Source: JABDLO01 sp041749255 (GTDB lineage: Bacteria; Bacteroidota; Bacteroidia; Chitinophagales; Saprospiraceae). From it: a stretch of DNA of 64,000 nt. The number at the start of each line of letters is the position of its first letter. Positions within the stretch are counted from its first letter, which is position 1. The notes beneath the pieces were generated by a model. The model was not told where the DNA came from and ran no database searches. It was given only the letters and a program-made list of their open reading frames with translations. Location of the stretch: the NCBI GenBank assembly GCA_041749255.1, contig JBGTBR010000001.1:1-64000 (forward strand), read 5' to 3'. The position numbers and the translations under genes are program-made. Of this stretch, positions 16,844 through 26,301 are shown in pieces.

Positions 16844-17324
16844 TAGGTTCTGTGATGATACGGTTTGATTCATTGCCCGCCCTGTCCACCAGATATACTT
16901 CGAATGTCACGTCATTGGTGGGAAATTGAGGAGGAGACTCACAAGGAGGGATAAATTCTGGGAAAATGCAGCAAGTCGTGTACATGAGAACTGTTATTTC
17001 ACCTGTTACGCCGTTGCCAACTCCCTGTTCTGGAATTTCTGGTACTTTGAATTGATTAAAAAAGTTGCCGGTTCTTTTATCGATAATGAAGAGATTTCGC
17101 ATTGTGGAATTGGTGGGATGACCGATATCACCGTCTCCATCCTGAAAGCCAATGGTCAAAAAAGTGGAGTCATTATTGAGACTTCCCTGGTTCATAGAAG
17201 TTTTTGTAAAACCAATAAAGTTGATTTCTGGCTCAGGAGGAAAGTCAGGAGCTTTAACACAACCTGTTATCAGGTATACGCATGAGAAAAAGAGGATAGA
17301 GCCTATATAATATATCTGGTTCAT
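16824..17324 (-). CDS. Lipoprotein of unknown function
   Basis: A 166-residue lipoprotein with signal MNQIYYIGSILFFSCVYLITGC (lipobox cysteine at residue 22). The mature part has a calcium-like acidic loop (FQDGDGDIGHP) and a beta-rich pattern ending in FEVYLVDRAGNESN, like an Ig-type fold. I know similar short DGDGDIG lipoproteins in Bacteroidota but no function. The last 20 bases of the gene overlap the 3' end of hemF on the other strand. Confidence 0.7.
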   Translation of the reverse strand: MNQIYYIGSILFFSCVYLITGCVKAPDFPPEPEINFIGFTKTSMNQGSLNNDSTFLTIGFQDGDGDIGHPTNSTMRNLFIIDKRTGNFFNQFKVPEIPEQGVGNGVTGEITVLMYTTCCIFPEFIPPCESPPQFPTNDVTFEVYLVDRAGNESNRIITEPITLLCN

Positions 17325-17441
17325 TGAATGAAGATATGTGATTTTTCCATTCTGATCAATTTATACTTTCATTATGGATTAAAACGAGCGGTTTAAGTCT
17401 GGTGTTTTACGGATATGCTCTTTTTCACAGTTTAGGCTTAT

Positions 17442-17945
17442 TCAATATAGCCAAACTTCAAGACTCCCACCATTTTTTTCGGGTAAAGCATATCGGATTT
17501 CAGAATAATCTTTTAAAAGGTGAAGTACAGCTTCCCGAAGTACTCCATTTCCTTTTCCGTGTATTATGTGTACAATAGTCACTTTTTTATCTATGGCAAC
17601 CTGAAGAAATTCTTTGCATTTTCTCAGTTGAAACTCCAGAATGGTGGCAGGAGCATTATGTTCCATATGTGGAGCCAGTTTATCGATGTGCAGGTCAATT
17701 GTGTCTTTCCATTTTGGGATTTGTATAGATTTTTCCACATGTTCAGTCTCATCCGGAAAAAGCAAAAGAATATCCTCCTCCTCTGGAGCAGCATATATCT
17801 CGATATTATTGGCGTGTGAAAGTACCATTTGTCCTTGGATATTAATCCGCGCCTTTCCACTTGAATGTATGCCTTCAAATTTACCGATTCGCCCCGATTT
17901 TATTAATACGACCTCATCACCGATCCATAATTCCTTTAAATTCAT
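17442..17945 (-). CDS. Smr-domain protein (MutS2 C-terminal-like)
   Basis: A 167-residue protein. The first ~60 residues form a KOW/SH3-like beta-domain (IGDEVVLIKSGRIGKFEGI), and the C-terminal half is an Smr domain with DLHIDKL and HGKGNGVLR (conserved DLHG-like and HGKG motifs). Smr domains nick or bind branched nucleic acids or, in MutS2, act on collided ribosomes. It is the last gene of a three-gene overlapping operon: its ATG shares one base with the stop of the preceding HhH/beta-barrel gene (TAATG). Confidence 0.82.
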   Translation of the reverse strand: MNLKELWIGDEVVLIKSGRIGKFEGIHSSGKARINIQGQMVLSHANNIEIYAAPEEEDILLLFPDETEHVEKSIQIPKWKDTIDLHIDKLAPHMEHNAPATILEFQLRKCKEFLQVAIDKKVTIVHIIHGKGNGVLREAVLHLLKDYSEIRYALPEKNGGSLEVWLY

Positions 17946-19999
17946 TATAGGGTATATCTTACCTGAAATTTTACTTCTGAACGGTTATTTCCCAAAATGG
18001 TTTCACCGCTGCTCCCAATAGAGTCAATATTGTCGAAGTGTGTGTTTTCAAATCGCAATTCCATCGTCATTTTTCTGGAAACTTTATACCTGCTGTTTAT
18101 ATAAAACCTCATTCCTCTGTTCTGAAAAAAAGGAATCCTGAATTCGTATAAAATATCATTTTCAAAAGCATAGATTCTGCTGTCAAAATCATTGGTATCA
18201 AAAAATGAAAGCCTTGATGAGAAGGCGTATTTTTTGCCAGGTGGTCTATATATAACATCCTGAAATACCAGCCATCCTGTTGAAACTTTTTCTGAATTTT
18301 TAAAGAAAACGTATTCAATGCGATTGCGCAATTCCAAACCCGGAAAAATGATGTTGTTAAACTGAGCCCTCGCCCTATGCTGATGTCGATTTTCTACAGT
18401 GCGGATAGGATTTTCTGTACTGATATTAAACCCCTTTGTTTCATAGCGGTATTGTATATAGAAGAAGTGTTTTCGCTTTTTTGTGTACTCAAAGCGGATA
18501 AAGGTTTCCCTGCCGTCATTAGGGGCATCAACCCGGAATCGTAACCATGGGTGATACCACGTATCGTGATAAAAAGCAATCCTATATGATCTGGAAAGCC
18601 TGAATTCCGCACCTATATACAAACCTCTTTCATTGACCGGTTGTCCAGCTTCTCCAAATGCGTTGGCGTTGATAACCTGATAATCTCTGGAGTAATTCCT
18701 GTATAAAATGGCTACATCTAACTTGGGGTGCAAAACGGTCTGGACACCAGACAACAAAGCCGTGCCTCCATTACTGCTCATAGCAGTTTCTGAAAAAAAA
18801 TTAAAATTTTTATAGCGGTATGAAAGGTCAGCACTATAATTATCCAGACTTTGACCGCTAAAAGCAAATCTTCTGTATAGGAAATCGGTAGGTATTAATG
18901 CTTTGTCAAATGAAGTGTGTAAGTAATTGGCACCAATCCTCAATCCGCCGAGATTGTATTTCATTATACTTCCAAAGTTGGTTTGCACCACGCTTCCTTT
19001 TCTGTCGATCTCGCTTTGTGTCCTGTGAAAGCCAGAGGGATTTATACTTGTAAAAGAACTAAAACCATCATCAAATGTCGTATCTATTTCAACTGTGCCA
19101 TTGGTTCTCTTCCTTGAATAGAAACCTGTGATTTCCAGATTTTTATTTAATTGCAAGGAAGATGCACCCCCTCTGAAAAAGTTGGTCTCGTTGATCGATG
19201 TGTAAGGACGAATAGCTCTGCCACCTCTTTTTATATTGATGACCTGTGTAGATTTACCAGACCCAAAAGTATTATGAAGAATCAATCCCTGACCCATACT
19301 TATCGTATAATCACCTAAAGAGAGGGATTTAAATTTAGATCTTGGGTTGTAATAATGAATGAATGCTGAATTAAAATCAAAACCCTGACGATTCGAGCCC
19401 TTAAAAAATTCCTCTCCAGGATCCTTTTCTCCCGTGAATCCCCATCTTAAGGTGTTGTTGTAGTTGTATTGATATCGGAGAAATAGATCGTTTTGGTCGC
19501 CCAAATACTGGGGATTTCTTTCCGCATCAAATCCAGCTCTTTGCTGAACGACCCGTTTGATTCTGGAAATGACTTCATGGCGACCCGTTGAAATCATTTT
19601 CCTGAATTCAACAGCATCTACAACTCTTTCCTTAACGGTAATAAAGGGTAGTACTCTTTCGATGGTAATGATATTCCAGCCTGGTATGGCCTGCAATTCG
19701 TAAATGCTTAAAAGTTCACCGTAACTATCTCTGTAGTCTAATAGTGCAAGGATTTGATGCTGATGTAAAAGATTTAGAAAATTTAATTCATCGTAGGTAG
19801 CCTTGTTTACATTCAGAGGATTAACTACATAAAAGCTAAGTTGATCCCAGGTATTAAAAATATCCAGATCCCCTTCCACTTCATCGGTTTCCACTATATT
19901 TTCAAGATCACTCTGATCAATGATGAAAATGGAATCAGTCTGTGTAAAAATCGAAGACACAGATACCAATCCTATACCTATGCACAAAAACCACCTCAT
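17945..19999 (-). CDS. Exported protein with helix-hairpin-helix domain and outer-membrane beta-barrel
   Basis: A 684-residue protein. Residues 1-19 form a signal peptide (MRWFLCIGIGLVSVSSIFT). Residues 60-120 contain two HhH-like motifs (LNVNKATYDELNFLNLL, then GELLSIYELQAIPG), the ComEA-type DNA-binding fold. From about 130 to the C-terminus the sequence alternates amphipathic strands with aromatic girdles and ends in KFQVRYTL, typical of an outer-membrane barrel. Its gene overlaps the preceding gene by four bases and the Smr gene by one. Homologues are annotated only as HhH proteins; a DNA-related envelope role is an inference. Confidence 0.75.
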   Translation of the reverse strand: MRWFLCIGIGLVSVSSIFTQTDSIFIIDQSDLENIVETDEVEGDLDIFNTWDQLSFYVVNPLNVNKATYDELNFLNLLHQHQILALLDYRDSYGELLSIYELQAIPGWNIITIERVLPFITVKERVVDAVEFRKMISTGRHEVISRIKRVVQQRAGFDAERNPQYLGDQNDLFLRYQYNYNNTLRWGFTGEKDPGEEFFKGSNRQGFDFNSAFIHYYNPRSKFKSLSLGDYTISMGQGLILHNTFGSGKSTQVINIKRGGRAIRPYTSINETNFFRGGASSLQLNKNLEITGFYSRKRTNGTVEIDTTFDDGFSSFTSINPSGFHRTQSEIDRKGSVVQTNFGSIMKYNLGGLRIGANYLHTSFDKALIPTDFLYRRFAFSGQSLDNYSADLSYRYKNFNFFSETAMSSNGGTALLSGVQTVLHPKLDVAILYRNYSRDYQVINANAFGEAGQPVNERGLYIGAEFRLSRSYRIAFYHDTWYHPWLRFRVDAPNDGRETFIRFEYTKKRKHFFYIQYRYETKGFNISTENPIRTVENRHQHRARAQFNNIIFPGLELRNRIEYVFFKNSEKVSTGWLVFQDVIYRPPGKKYAFSSRLSFFDTNDFDSRIYAFENDILYEFRIPFFQNRGMRFYINSRYKVSRKMTMELRFENTHFDNIDSIGSSGETILGNNRSEVKFQVRYTL

Positions 20000-21564
20000 T
20001 TGTATAATTTGTGATCGAGATAGTCAGAGTAATCTTTCTTTATCAACTCTTCCATTGTTTTGTTTTGTTCGAGTGATCTGATCCAATCAATAAAGTTAAA
20101 ATAAATAAAAGGACGTCTGTGATAATTATCTTTAAAAAGGGATATTAATTTTTTTCTGAGCAATTGCAATTGTGTTTTTGTGATCATATCTTTCTCACTT
20201 TTCACCGAACCAATAAATCGAATAACCTCTTTCTGAACGGGATTGCTTTCCTTATGGGTTTTAAAATACCTGTTGACGGATGGTATCAGATTTTGAATCA
20301 ATTCGTAATGGCCCAAATGAAAATGAGCGATGAGTTGCAATATTCGAGTATAGCAAAGAACTTCATTTCTCAGCTTTGATTGCTCAAACTCGTATATCTT
20401 ATTCAAATAGTCTATGGCTCCAGGGTAGTCACCTTTGGCCAATAGAGACCAGGCCATTTTATAGAAATAGGTGATTTGTCGATGTTTGTCCAACACATGA
20501 TCAAAGCGTTTCATTTCATTTGTAATATCCGGAAATGATGCAACCACTTCACTGAATTCACCTTTTAGAAAGTGATTGTTAATGCGGGCATTCCAACCGT
20601 AAATAAACCATGTTAATTGAGACGTGGCATTAAAGGATGAATGGTAATTTTCATAAAACTCTTCAAATTTTCTTATGTACTTCCTGAATCCATCCCTGTG
20701 ATTCATGTAGAAGGAAGTCGTGAGCAGATAGTGGACGCCACGCATGAATAGATCAGGATCTTTTTCCATCATATAAGGACGTTGGAGAAAGGTATCGACC
20801 CAAATTTTACAATGACGGTAACACATAGGTAGATTGAGGCAGGTGTAATAATACCACATGTAAGCCTGATGGAGGTATACTTTTTCAAAGAAACCATGGG
20901 TATTCCTGCTCACTGATCTGAGGTTTGAGTAAAAGTAATCTCTGGTTATAAATCGATCCAATTCACTCCGTGCATGTCCTTTTTTGATATAGAGACCATG
21001 AATTTTTAAGTTGAGATTCACCAGGTCTGAAGCATTGGATATGATCTCTTTTTTTTGTTGTGACTGATCGATGAGCCATTCTACCTTATTTTCTATTTGT
21101 CTGCTTCGGGTTATATGTCGGGATTCTATTAGTTTTTCAAATTCAAGAACTTCGAAAAGAAGCAATTCCTGATTGGCTTTTTCAGCAATCGATTTGGCTT
21201 TGTCTAGAATTTTAAGGGCTTGCAGATAAAGTCCCTTTCCATACAGGATTTCTGCATAGTCGATCAGTTCCCTTACCTGAAGTCTGATTTCTTTTTTATT
21301 GTGTATAAGACGAAGAGAGGTAATGATTTGGGTATACAGATGGCGTTTGATATTGATCAGGTTTGCCGGACTTACTTCGGGGAGTTTTCGCGATAAAGTT
21401 CCTTCGTCCAGAATATCCATTTTATCCAAAATATCGAATAGCCTGATGAACAATGGATTTTTATTGCTCTCCAGCCTCTTAACAAAAAGTCTGAAATTTC
21501 TCTTTTCAGCCTTGTCGAGACTTTTTATCAATTGAAAAAGCTGGTCGGTGTGAGCAATAGGCAT
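19996..21564 (-). CDS. Large all-helical repeat protein, function unknown
   Basis: A 522-residue cytoplasmic-looking protein with no signal peptide. The sequence is helical throughout, with TPR-like pairs (AEILYGKGLYLQALKILDKA; LAKGDYPGAIDYLNKIYEFEQ) that suggest a solenoid scaffold. The N-terminus (HTDQLFQLIKSLDKAEKRNFRLF) is a recurring opening in Bacteroidota proteins that I cannot name. It is the first gene of the overlapping operon with the HhH/beta-barrel and Smr genes (ATGA overlap of four bases with the former). Confidence 0.65.
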   Translation of the reverse strand: MPIAHTDQLFQLIKSLDKAEKRNFRLFVKRLESNKNPLFIRLFDILDKMDILDEGTLSRKLPEVSPANLINIKRHLYTQIITSLRLIHNKKEIRLQVRELIDYAEILYGKGLYLQALKILDKAKSIAEKANQELLLFEVLEFEKLIESRHITRSRQIENKVEWLIDQSQQKKEIISNASDLVNLNLKIHGLYIKKGHARSELDRFITRDYFYSNLRSVSRNTHGFFEKVYLHQAYMWYYYTCLNLPMCYRHCKIWVDTFLQRPYMMEKDPDLFMRGVHYLLTTSFYMNHRDGFRKYIRKFEEFYENYHSSFNATSQLTWFIYGWNARINNHFLKGEFSEVVASFPDITNEMKRFDHVLDKHRQITYFYKMAWSLLAKGDYPGAIDYLNKIYEFEQSKLRNEVLCYTRILQLIAHFHLGHYELIQNLIPSVNRYFKTHKESNPVQKEVIRFIGSVKSEKDMITKTQLQLLRKKLISLFKDNYHRRPFIYFNFIDWIRSLEQNKTMEELIKKDYSDYLDHKLYK

Positions 21565-21660
21565 AACAGGTGCTTACTGTGTAAATTATTGATGATCAAT
21601 TAATAGGGGTAAAGTTATACTTTTTGACGATAGCATATATGCAAAAAAACGACTATAACT

Positions 21661-21689
21661 GTATCAATCTTACGAAATACTTTTGATAC
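21661..21689 (+). promoter_or_regulatory. Promoter element and inverted repeat upstream of glutamine synthetase
   Basis: TACTTTTG at 21678-21685 fits the -7 consensus TAnnTTTG. It lies inside an inverted repeat, GTATCAA (21661-21667) and TTGATAC (21683-21689), separated by 15 bases. A dimeric regulator bound here would cover the promoter 34 bases before the start codon. No -33 TTG at ideal spacing was found. Confidence 0.45.
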
Positions 21690-21722
21690 CATTATTAATA
21701 CACTATTTAAAAATGTAGATGA

Positions 21723-22739
21723 ATGTCAAGAGTTAAATTAGAGTACATTTGGTTGGATGGCTATGTACCCACCCAAATGATGCGTAGCAAAACCAAAATT
21801 ATTGATGCTGAAAAGTTTACCGGTAAACCCGAAGATTGCCCTATGTGGTCTTTTGATGGTTCTTCAACCAATCAGGCTACAGGCAGTAATTCTGATTGTC
21901 TGTTACAGCCAGTCAGGCTCTTTACAGATCCCGATCGGGAGAATGGATATCTGGTCATTTGTGAGGTTTTAAATCCAGACAGGAGTCCACATGCCTCCAA
22001 TTCAAGAGGCAGGATCAAAGATGATGATAATGATTTCTGGTTTGGATTTGAACAGGAGTACACGTTTTGGGATTTAGATCACCACACTCCACTTGGTTTT
22101 CCTGCCTCAGGTTATTTTCCACCTCCACAAGGTCCATATTATTGTTCTGTAGGTGCTGAATACGCTGTTGGCAGAGAAATGACAGAAAAGCACCTGGAAC
22201 AATGCATTCGCGCCGGTATTCATATAGAGGGAATCAATGCAGAAGTGATGAAAGGCCAGTGGGAGTATCAGATTTTTGCAAAGGGAGCCAAAGAGGCTGG
22301 AGATCAGTTATGGGCAGCCAGGTATTTAATGGAGCGGGTAGGAGAGGAGTATGGAGTTCGGATAAACCTGCACCCAAAACCTGTTCAGGGAGACTGGAAC
22401 GGATCTGGTATGCATACCAATTTTTCCAACTCTACATTGAGGAATGCAGGTAAAAAAGAAATCTTTGAAGAAATATGTGAGAAGTTCCGTCCAAAAGAAA
22501 GAATTGAAGCTGCTTTTGCCGTGTATGGAGCTGACAATGGTATGAGGTTAACTGGCAGACACGAAACCCAGAGTATGGATAAATTTTCGTATGGTGTTTC
22601 TGACCGAGGAGCATCTATAAGGATACCGATAGCAGTGGTAGAAAATGGATGGAAAGGTTACCTTGAAGACAGAAGGCCAGCGTCCAATGCTGACCCCTAT
22701 AAAGTTGCAGCGTTTATTGTCAATACGGTGAAGTCTTAA
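21723..22739 (+). CDS. Type II (eukaryotic-type) glutamine synthetase
   Basis: A 338-residue enzyme that makes glutamine from glutamate, ammonia and ATP. The short length and MWSFDGSSTNQATGSNSDCLLQPV at residues 41-64 identify GSII rather than the ~470-residue GSI or ~730-residue GSIII forms. Active-site motifs are FGFEQEYTFWD (metal Glu residues), NAEVMKGQWEYQI, NGSGMHTNFS, LTGRHET and DRGASIRIP (latch arginine region). It is monocistronic, with a promoter-overlapping inverted repeat upstream that could carry nitrogen control. Confidence 0.93.
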   Translation: MSRVKLEYIWLDGYVPTQMMRSKTKIIDAEKFTGKPEDCPMWSFDGSSTNQATGSNSDCLLQPVRLFTDPDRENGYLVICEVLNPDRSPHASNSRGRIKDDDNDFWFGFEQEYTFWDLDHHTPLGFPASGYFPPPQGPYYCSVGAEYAVGREMTEKHLEQCIRAGIHIEGINAEVMKGQWEYQIFAKGAKEAGDQLWAARYLMERVGEEYGVRINLHPKPVQGDWNGSGMHTNFSNSTLRNAGKKEIFEEICEKFRPKERIEAAFAVYGADNGMRLTGRHETQSMDKFSYGVSDRGASIRIPIAVVENGWKGYLEDRRPASNADPYKVAAFIVNTVKS

Positions 22740-22835
22740 ATTGTCATCATATTTTTTGAATAGTTCAATTCAATATGGGGCTGTCTTAGCGGATGGCTCC
22801 ATTTTTTCATTATATTGGGTCATCATACAAATGTA

Positions 22836-23330
22836 ATGTCTATGGCAGGACCTATATCTCAGCGAATGTTGAAGAAATTAACCAATCCGTGGAAGTTCAG
22901 GCTTGGAATGTGGATGCGTTTACCATCAGTGGCATTTTGGAGGGTGAGGCTGGATTCGTTAACAGAGAATGAATGCACTGTTTCCATTCCATATTCATGG
23001 TTCACAAAAAACCCTTTTAAGTCGTTATATTTCGCTGCCATGGCTGGAGCCGGAGAGCTTTCCACAGGATTGTTGGGTATTCTGCATACGGCAGACCGGG
23101 GTAATTGGTCCACATTAGTGATAGGATTTCGCGCGGAGTACTATAAAAAAGCAACAGGTAGGATACGTTTTTCCTGTGACCAGGGGCAGAAATTGGTTGA
23201 TTTACTCGATAGAATTGAGAAATCAAGCGATCCGGCTACGATTGAGATGGTATCTGTTGCAACAAATAAAGAGGGAATCGAAGTAGCCAAAATCTTTGTT
23301 ACCTGGTCTTATAAATACAAAGGCGAGTGA
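22836..23330 (+). CDS. DUF4442 hotdog-fold protein (PaaI-like thioesterase candidate)
   Basis: A 164-residue protein. MLKKLTNPWKFRLGMWMRLPSVAFW, then VSIPYSWFTKNPFKSLYFAAMAGAGELSTG and a C-terminal beta-strand VAKIFVTWSYK match the DUF4442 family, related to hotdog acyl-CoA thioesterases. NPFKSLYFAAM..A.E is the conserved helix with the likely active-site Asn/Glu. Start at 22836 is chosen over 22815 because the extra residues have no family support. Substrate unknown. Confidence 0.75.
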   Translation: MSMAGPISQRMLKKLTNPWKFRLGMWMRLPSVAFWRVRLDSLTENECTVSIPYSWFTKNPFKSLYFAAMAGAGELSTGLLGILHTADRGNWSTLVIGFRAEYYKKATGRIRFSCDQGQKLVDLLDRIEKSSDPATIEMVSVATNKEGIEVAKIFVTWSYKYKGE

Positions 23331-23412
23331 ACCAATCTTATTTACAGGTCAAAAAGGTTTGAAGGTAAGCCTTTCATGTCCTTGATATTTCAAATTAATC
23401 AGCCTGCGGGGG

Positions 23413-23585
23413 ATACTTGTGTTGTGTCACATGTATTCTGACGGTTAAGTCGAAGGTATTTTTCTGGCTGTTGAGAAAAAAAAATGCGCGCATCCGCCTC
23501 TGGCGGACGTAAGGATTTTTTTCCGAAAACAGGCTGGAAAAGAGCAAGACTTGGACTGTCAAGAATATGTGTGACACGACACTAG
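23413..23585. mobile_element. MITE-like palindromic element, copy 1
   Basis: The whole segment is an imperfect inverted repeat. The left arm (TTGTGTTGTGTCACATGTAT...) pairs with the right arm ending ATGTGTGACACGACACTA. The arms run inward through matching TTTTTCTGGCTGTT and ACAGGCTGGAAAAG to a central hairpin TCCGCC-TCT-GGCGGA at 23493-23507. A diverged copy lies at 40704-40871 in opposite orientation. No transposase is inside. The 70-codon frame across it is a by-product of the palindrome. Confidence 0.7.
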
Positions 23586-23606
23586 CCACGCAATCTCTGA
23601 AATTCA

Positions 23607-24725
23607 TTAATTATTCAGAATCTCATCTACCGGATGGTATGGAAGATTAAATGCCTCTGCTACACCTTGGTACACAACTTTTCCATGTACCACATTGAGA
23701 CCTGTTTTTAATTCAAAATTTTCTCTGCATGCTTTTTTCCATCCTTTATTGGCAAGCTGAATGGCATAGGGCAGGGTAGCGTTTGTCAGAGCGATGGTCG
23801 AGGTATAAGGTACAGCACCCGGCATATTAGCTACACAGTAGTGTACTACATCATCGATGATATAAGTAGGGTCATCATGGGTTGTGGGTCTGCAAGTTTC
23901 CATGCATCCACCCTGATCCACTGCCACATCTACGAGCACAGTTCCCGGCAACATATCTTTCAGCATATCTCTGGTAATGAGATTTGGAGCTTTAGCTCCC
24001 GGAATAAGCACGGCTCCGATAATGAGTTCGTGGGTTTTGATTAACTCTCTGATTGTAAGCTCATTGGAATACATAGTGGTCACATTGGGTGGCATGACAT
24101 CTGCAAGGTAACGCAACCGTTTTAAACTTATATCTAAAATGTTAACATTCGCCCCGAGACCTGCTGCCATTTTCGCCGCTTGAGTGCCCACTACACCCCC
24201 TCCTAAAATAAGCACTTTTGCCGGAGGTACTCCGGGAACTCCTCCCAGTAATACACCTCGACCTTGCTGAGGTTTTTCCAGGTACTTAGCTCCCTGCTGA
24301 ATGGCCATCCTTCCTGCTACTTCCGACATAGGTACCAAAAGGGGTAGACTCCTGTCTGATGATTCTACTGTCTCATATGCAAGACAAACAGCGCCGCTTT
24401 TTATCATGGCCATGGTTAATGGTTCATAAGATGCAAAGTGGAAATAGGTAAAAACCAATTGATCCTCCCGAATTAGTCCATATTCTTTTTCTATGGGTTC
24501 TTTTACCTTAATGATCATATCTGCCGTACGATAGATATCCTCAATGGTAGGGAGAATTTTAGCCCCTGCCTGTATATAAGCATCATTTACAAAACCCGAT
24601 CCTTCTCCTGCACCGGATTGTACGTAAATAGTATGTCCGCGTTTATGTAATTCAAGTACCCCTGCAGGAGTCAGGGCTACTCTGTTTTCGCTTGATTTAA
24701 TTTCTATAGGTACTCCAATAATCAT
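23607..24725 (-). CDS. ald: Alanine dehydrogenase
   Basis: A 372-residue NAD-dependent enzyme for L-alanine to pyruvate plus ammonia. Features are MIIGVPIEIKSSENRVALTPAGV at the N-terminus, QSGAGEGSGF, IKVKEPI (substrate Lys), LFTYFHFA-type region, the Rossmann loop LILGGGVVGTQAAKMAAGLG and the C-terminal MPGAVPYTSTIALTNATLPY. Length is right for the family. The gene ends right beside the MITE-like element 23413-23585, which could supply a hairpin for termination. Confidence 0.94.
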   Translation of the reverse strand: MIIGVPIEIKSSENRVALTPAGVLELHKRGHTIYVQSGAGEGSGFVNDAYIQAGAKILPTIEDIYRTADMIIKVKEPIEKEYGLIREDQLVFTYFHFASYEPLTMAMIKSGAVCLAYETVESSDRSLPLLVPMSEVAGRMAIQQGAKYLEKPQQGRGVLLGGVPGVPPAKVLILGGGVVGTQAAKMAAGLGANVNILDISLKRLRYLADVMPPNVTTMYSNELTIRELIKTHELIIGAVLIPGAKAPNLITRDMLKDMLPGTVLVDVAVDQGGCMETCRPTTHDDPTYIIDDVVHYCVANMPGAVPYTSTIALTNATLPYAIQLANKGWKKACRENFELKTGLNVVHGKVVYQGVAEAFNLPYHPVDEILNN

Positions 24726-25186
24726 GTCGTTAGGGTTTGTTTGAAAGGAAAAGTAGAAACAGATGCGAAAATAGAGAATTATTCAGAATTTTCTTTTCAA
24801 TATACATATAATGTCTTTTAGACAATGGAAATAATAAATCAGGATCTTATATTTTAAAATCTCCTTCTGCCAGAGTTCTGTTGTGGCCAGGCTTTACGAA
24901 CAATCCACAACAAAACACATCACAAGTCATAATGAAAATATGATAAGCTCATTTATTATTGGTAGATTTACTGTAACTACTCAGCATTTATTAAAAATGA
25001 GTTGTTTGTCATCTTTTTTGCGATAGTATAGACAAATTTGTCCCTTAATCATGGACTATGATCTTCATCTTTCTGGAATGATGACGAAATTTAACGTATC
25101 CTAATAAAATCTGAGCAATTACCCATTTTAATTCAGCGAACCTATTTATATAATATTTAATTATATAGTTACAGTAAAAATACTTA
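24726..25186. other. Non-coding region between divergent genes
   Basis: 461 bases between ald (-) and the hydrolase (+). Apart from a small hairpin TGTCT-TTT-AGACA at 24812-24824, nothing specific was seen. Confidence 0.45.
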
Positions 25187-25966
25187 ATGCTACATCACAA
25201 AGTTTACAAACATGATACTTCCCGGGAATGGGTAACTTTTATCCATGGAGCAGGCGGTAGCTCTGCCGTTTGGTTCAGGCAGATCAAAGATTTTAGTCTT
25301 CACTTTAACGTTTTACTTATAGATCTGAGAGGCCATGGCAGGTCAAAATTTTCAGTACCTAATATAAAGAACTATACCTTTGAAGTCATATCCAGGGATG
25401 TTCTACAGGTTTTAAACCATTTAGCCATCAGCTCATCACATTTTGTAGGCATATCTTTGGGATCTATCATAATCAGGGAATTGGCACAGATAGATAAAAG
25501 TAAAGTAAGATCTATGATATTGGGTGGAGCCATCATGCATCTCAATTTCAGATCTCAGATTTTGATGAGATTGGGCATGGTATTTAAATCTGTATTGCCT
25601 TACATGGTTTTATATAAGATATATGCCTGGATTATCATTCCCAAAAAGAAATACAAGGAGTCACGCTTTATTTTTATAAAAGAAGCGAGAAAATTATATC
25701 AAAAGGAGTTTCTTAGGTGGTTTAAACTCACATCGCATATAAACAAAGTATTGAAAATATTCAGAGATATAGATATTCAGATTCCAACATTATATCTAAT
25801 GGGAGAAGAAGATTATATGTTTTTACCGGCGGTAAAAACAGTCGCAAAAAATCACAACCTGTCAAAACTGCAGGTCATAAAAAAATCAGGTCATGTCGTA
25901 AACGTGGATCAACCTTTAATTTTTAATGCAACCAGCATCGAATTTATATATGAGCATAGTGCTTAA
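25187..25966 (+). CDS. Alpha/beta hydrolase
   Basis: A 259-residue hydrolase fold. The oxyanion region is FIHGAGGSSAVW, DLRGHGRS follows, the nucleophile elbow is GISLGS (Ser about residue 92), the acid is probably Asp in MGEEDYMF and the base His in KSGHVVNVDQP. These form a complete catalytic triad. The lid region is rich in basic and aromatic residues. Substrate is not predictable; members include esterases and peptidases. Confidence 0.85.
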   Translation: MLHHKVYKHDTSREWVTFIHGAGGSSAVWFRQIKDFSLHFNVLLIDLRGHGRSKFSVPNIKNYTFEVISRDVLQVLNHLAISSSHFVGISLGSIIIRELAQIDKSKVRSMILGGAIMHLNFRSQILMRLGMVFKSVLPYMVLYKIYAWIIIPKKKYKESRFIFIKEARKLYQKEFLRWFKLTSHINKVLKIFRDIDIQIPTLYLMGEEDYMFLPAVKTVAKNHNLSKLQVIKKSGHVVNVDQPLIFNATSIEFIYEHSA

Positions 25967-25990
25967 TACTAATCCTGTATTAGGTTGACT

Positions 25991-26206
25991 TTACTTATCA
26001 CTGCTATTTTCAATGATTTGCATTGCATTTTCATAGTCCTCTTCCAGTACTTTTATAAGAATACCCGATCCGCTAAATATACCTGGATTGATTAATACTT
26101 CCTGATCGTTTTCAATAAAAGCTTCTATTCCGTTATTTTCTAATAATGCTAAATGCAAGTTAGCCTGCATTCGGTTGTCATATGTTCTTAAAGTTACCAA
26201 TTTCAT
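25991..26206 (-). CDS. DUF2007 domain protein
   Basis: A 71-residue protein, MKLVTLRTYDNRMQANLHLALLENNGIEAFIENDQ, with a GIFSGSGILIKV segment. This matches the small ferredoxin-like DUF2007 family (sometimes called signal-transducing, PII-like), whose role is unknown. It stands convergent to the hydrolase gene and about 95 bases downstream of the thioredoxin-fold gene on the same strand. Confidence 0.8.
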   Translation of the reverse strand: MKLVTLRTYDNRMQANLHLALLENNGIEAFIENDQEVLINPGIFSGSGILIKVLEEDYENAMQIIENSSDK

Positions 26207-26301
26207 ATTGTGGAATGAATTTGTTGATATTTAAAATTTAAACCCGGAGTATGCCACTCGTTTTGCGAATTGACGTTGGGAAGATAATAAAATAAAGTGA
26301 A

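Noticed and set aside
16926..17285. 119-codon plus-strand frame
   Set aside because: It is antisense to the lipoprotein gene 16824-17324, which has a clear signal peptide and lipobox.
23395..23607. 70-codon minus-strand frame
   Set aside because: It lies wholly inside the palindromic MITE-like element; its open length is a by-product of the symmetry.
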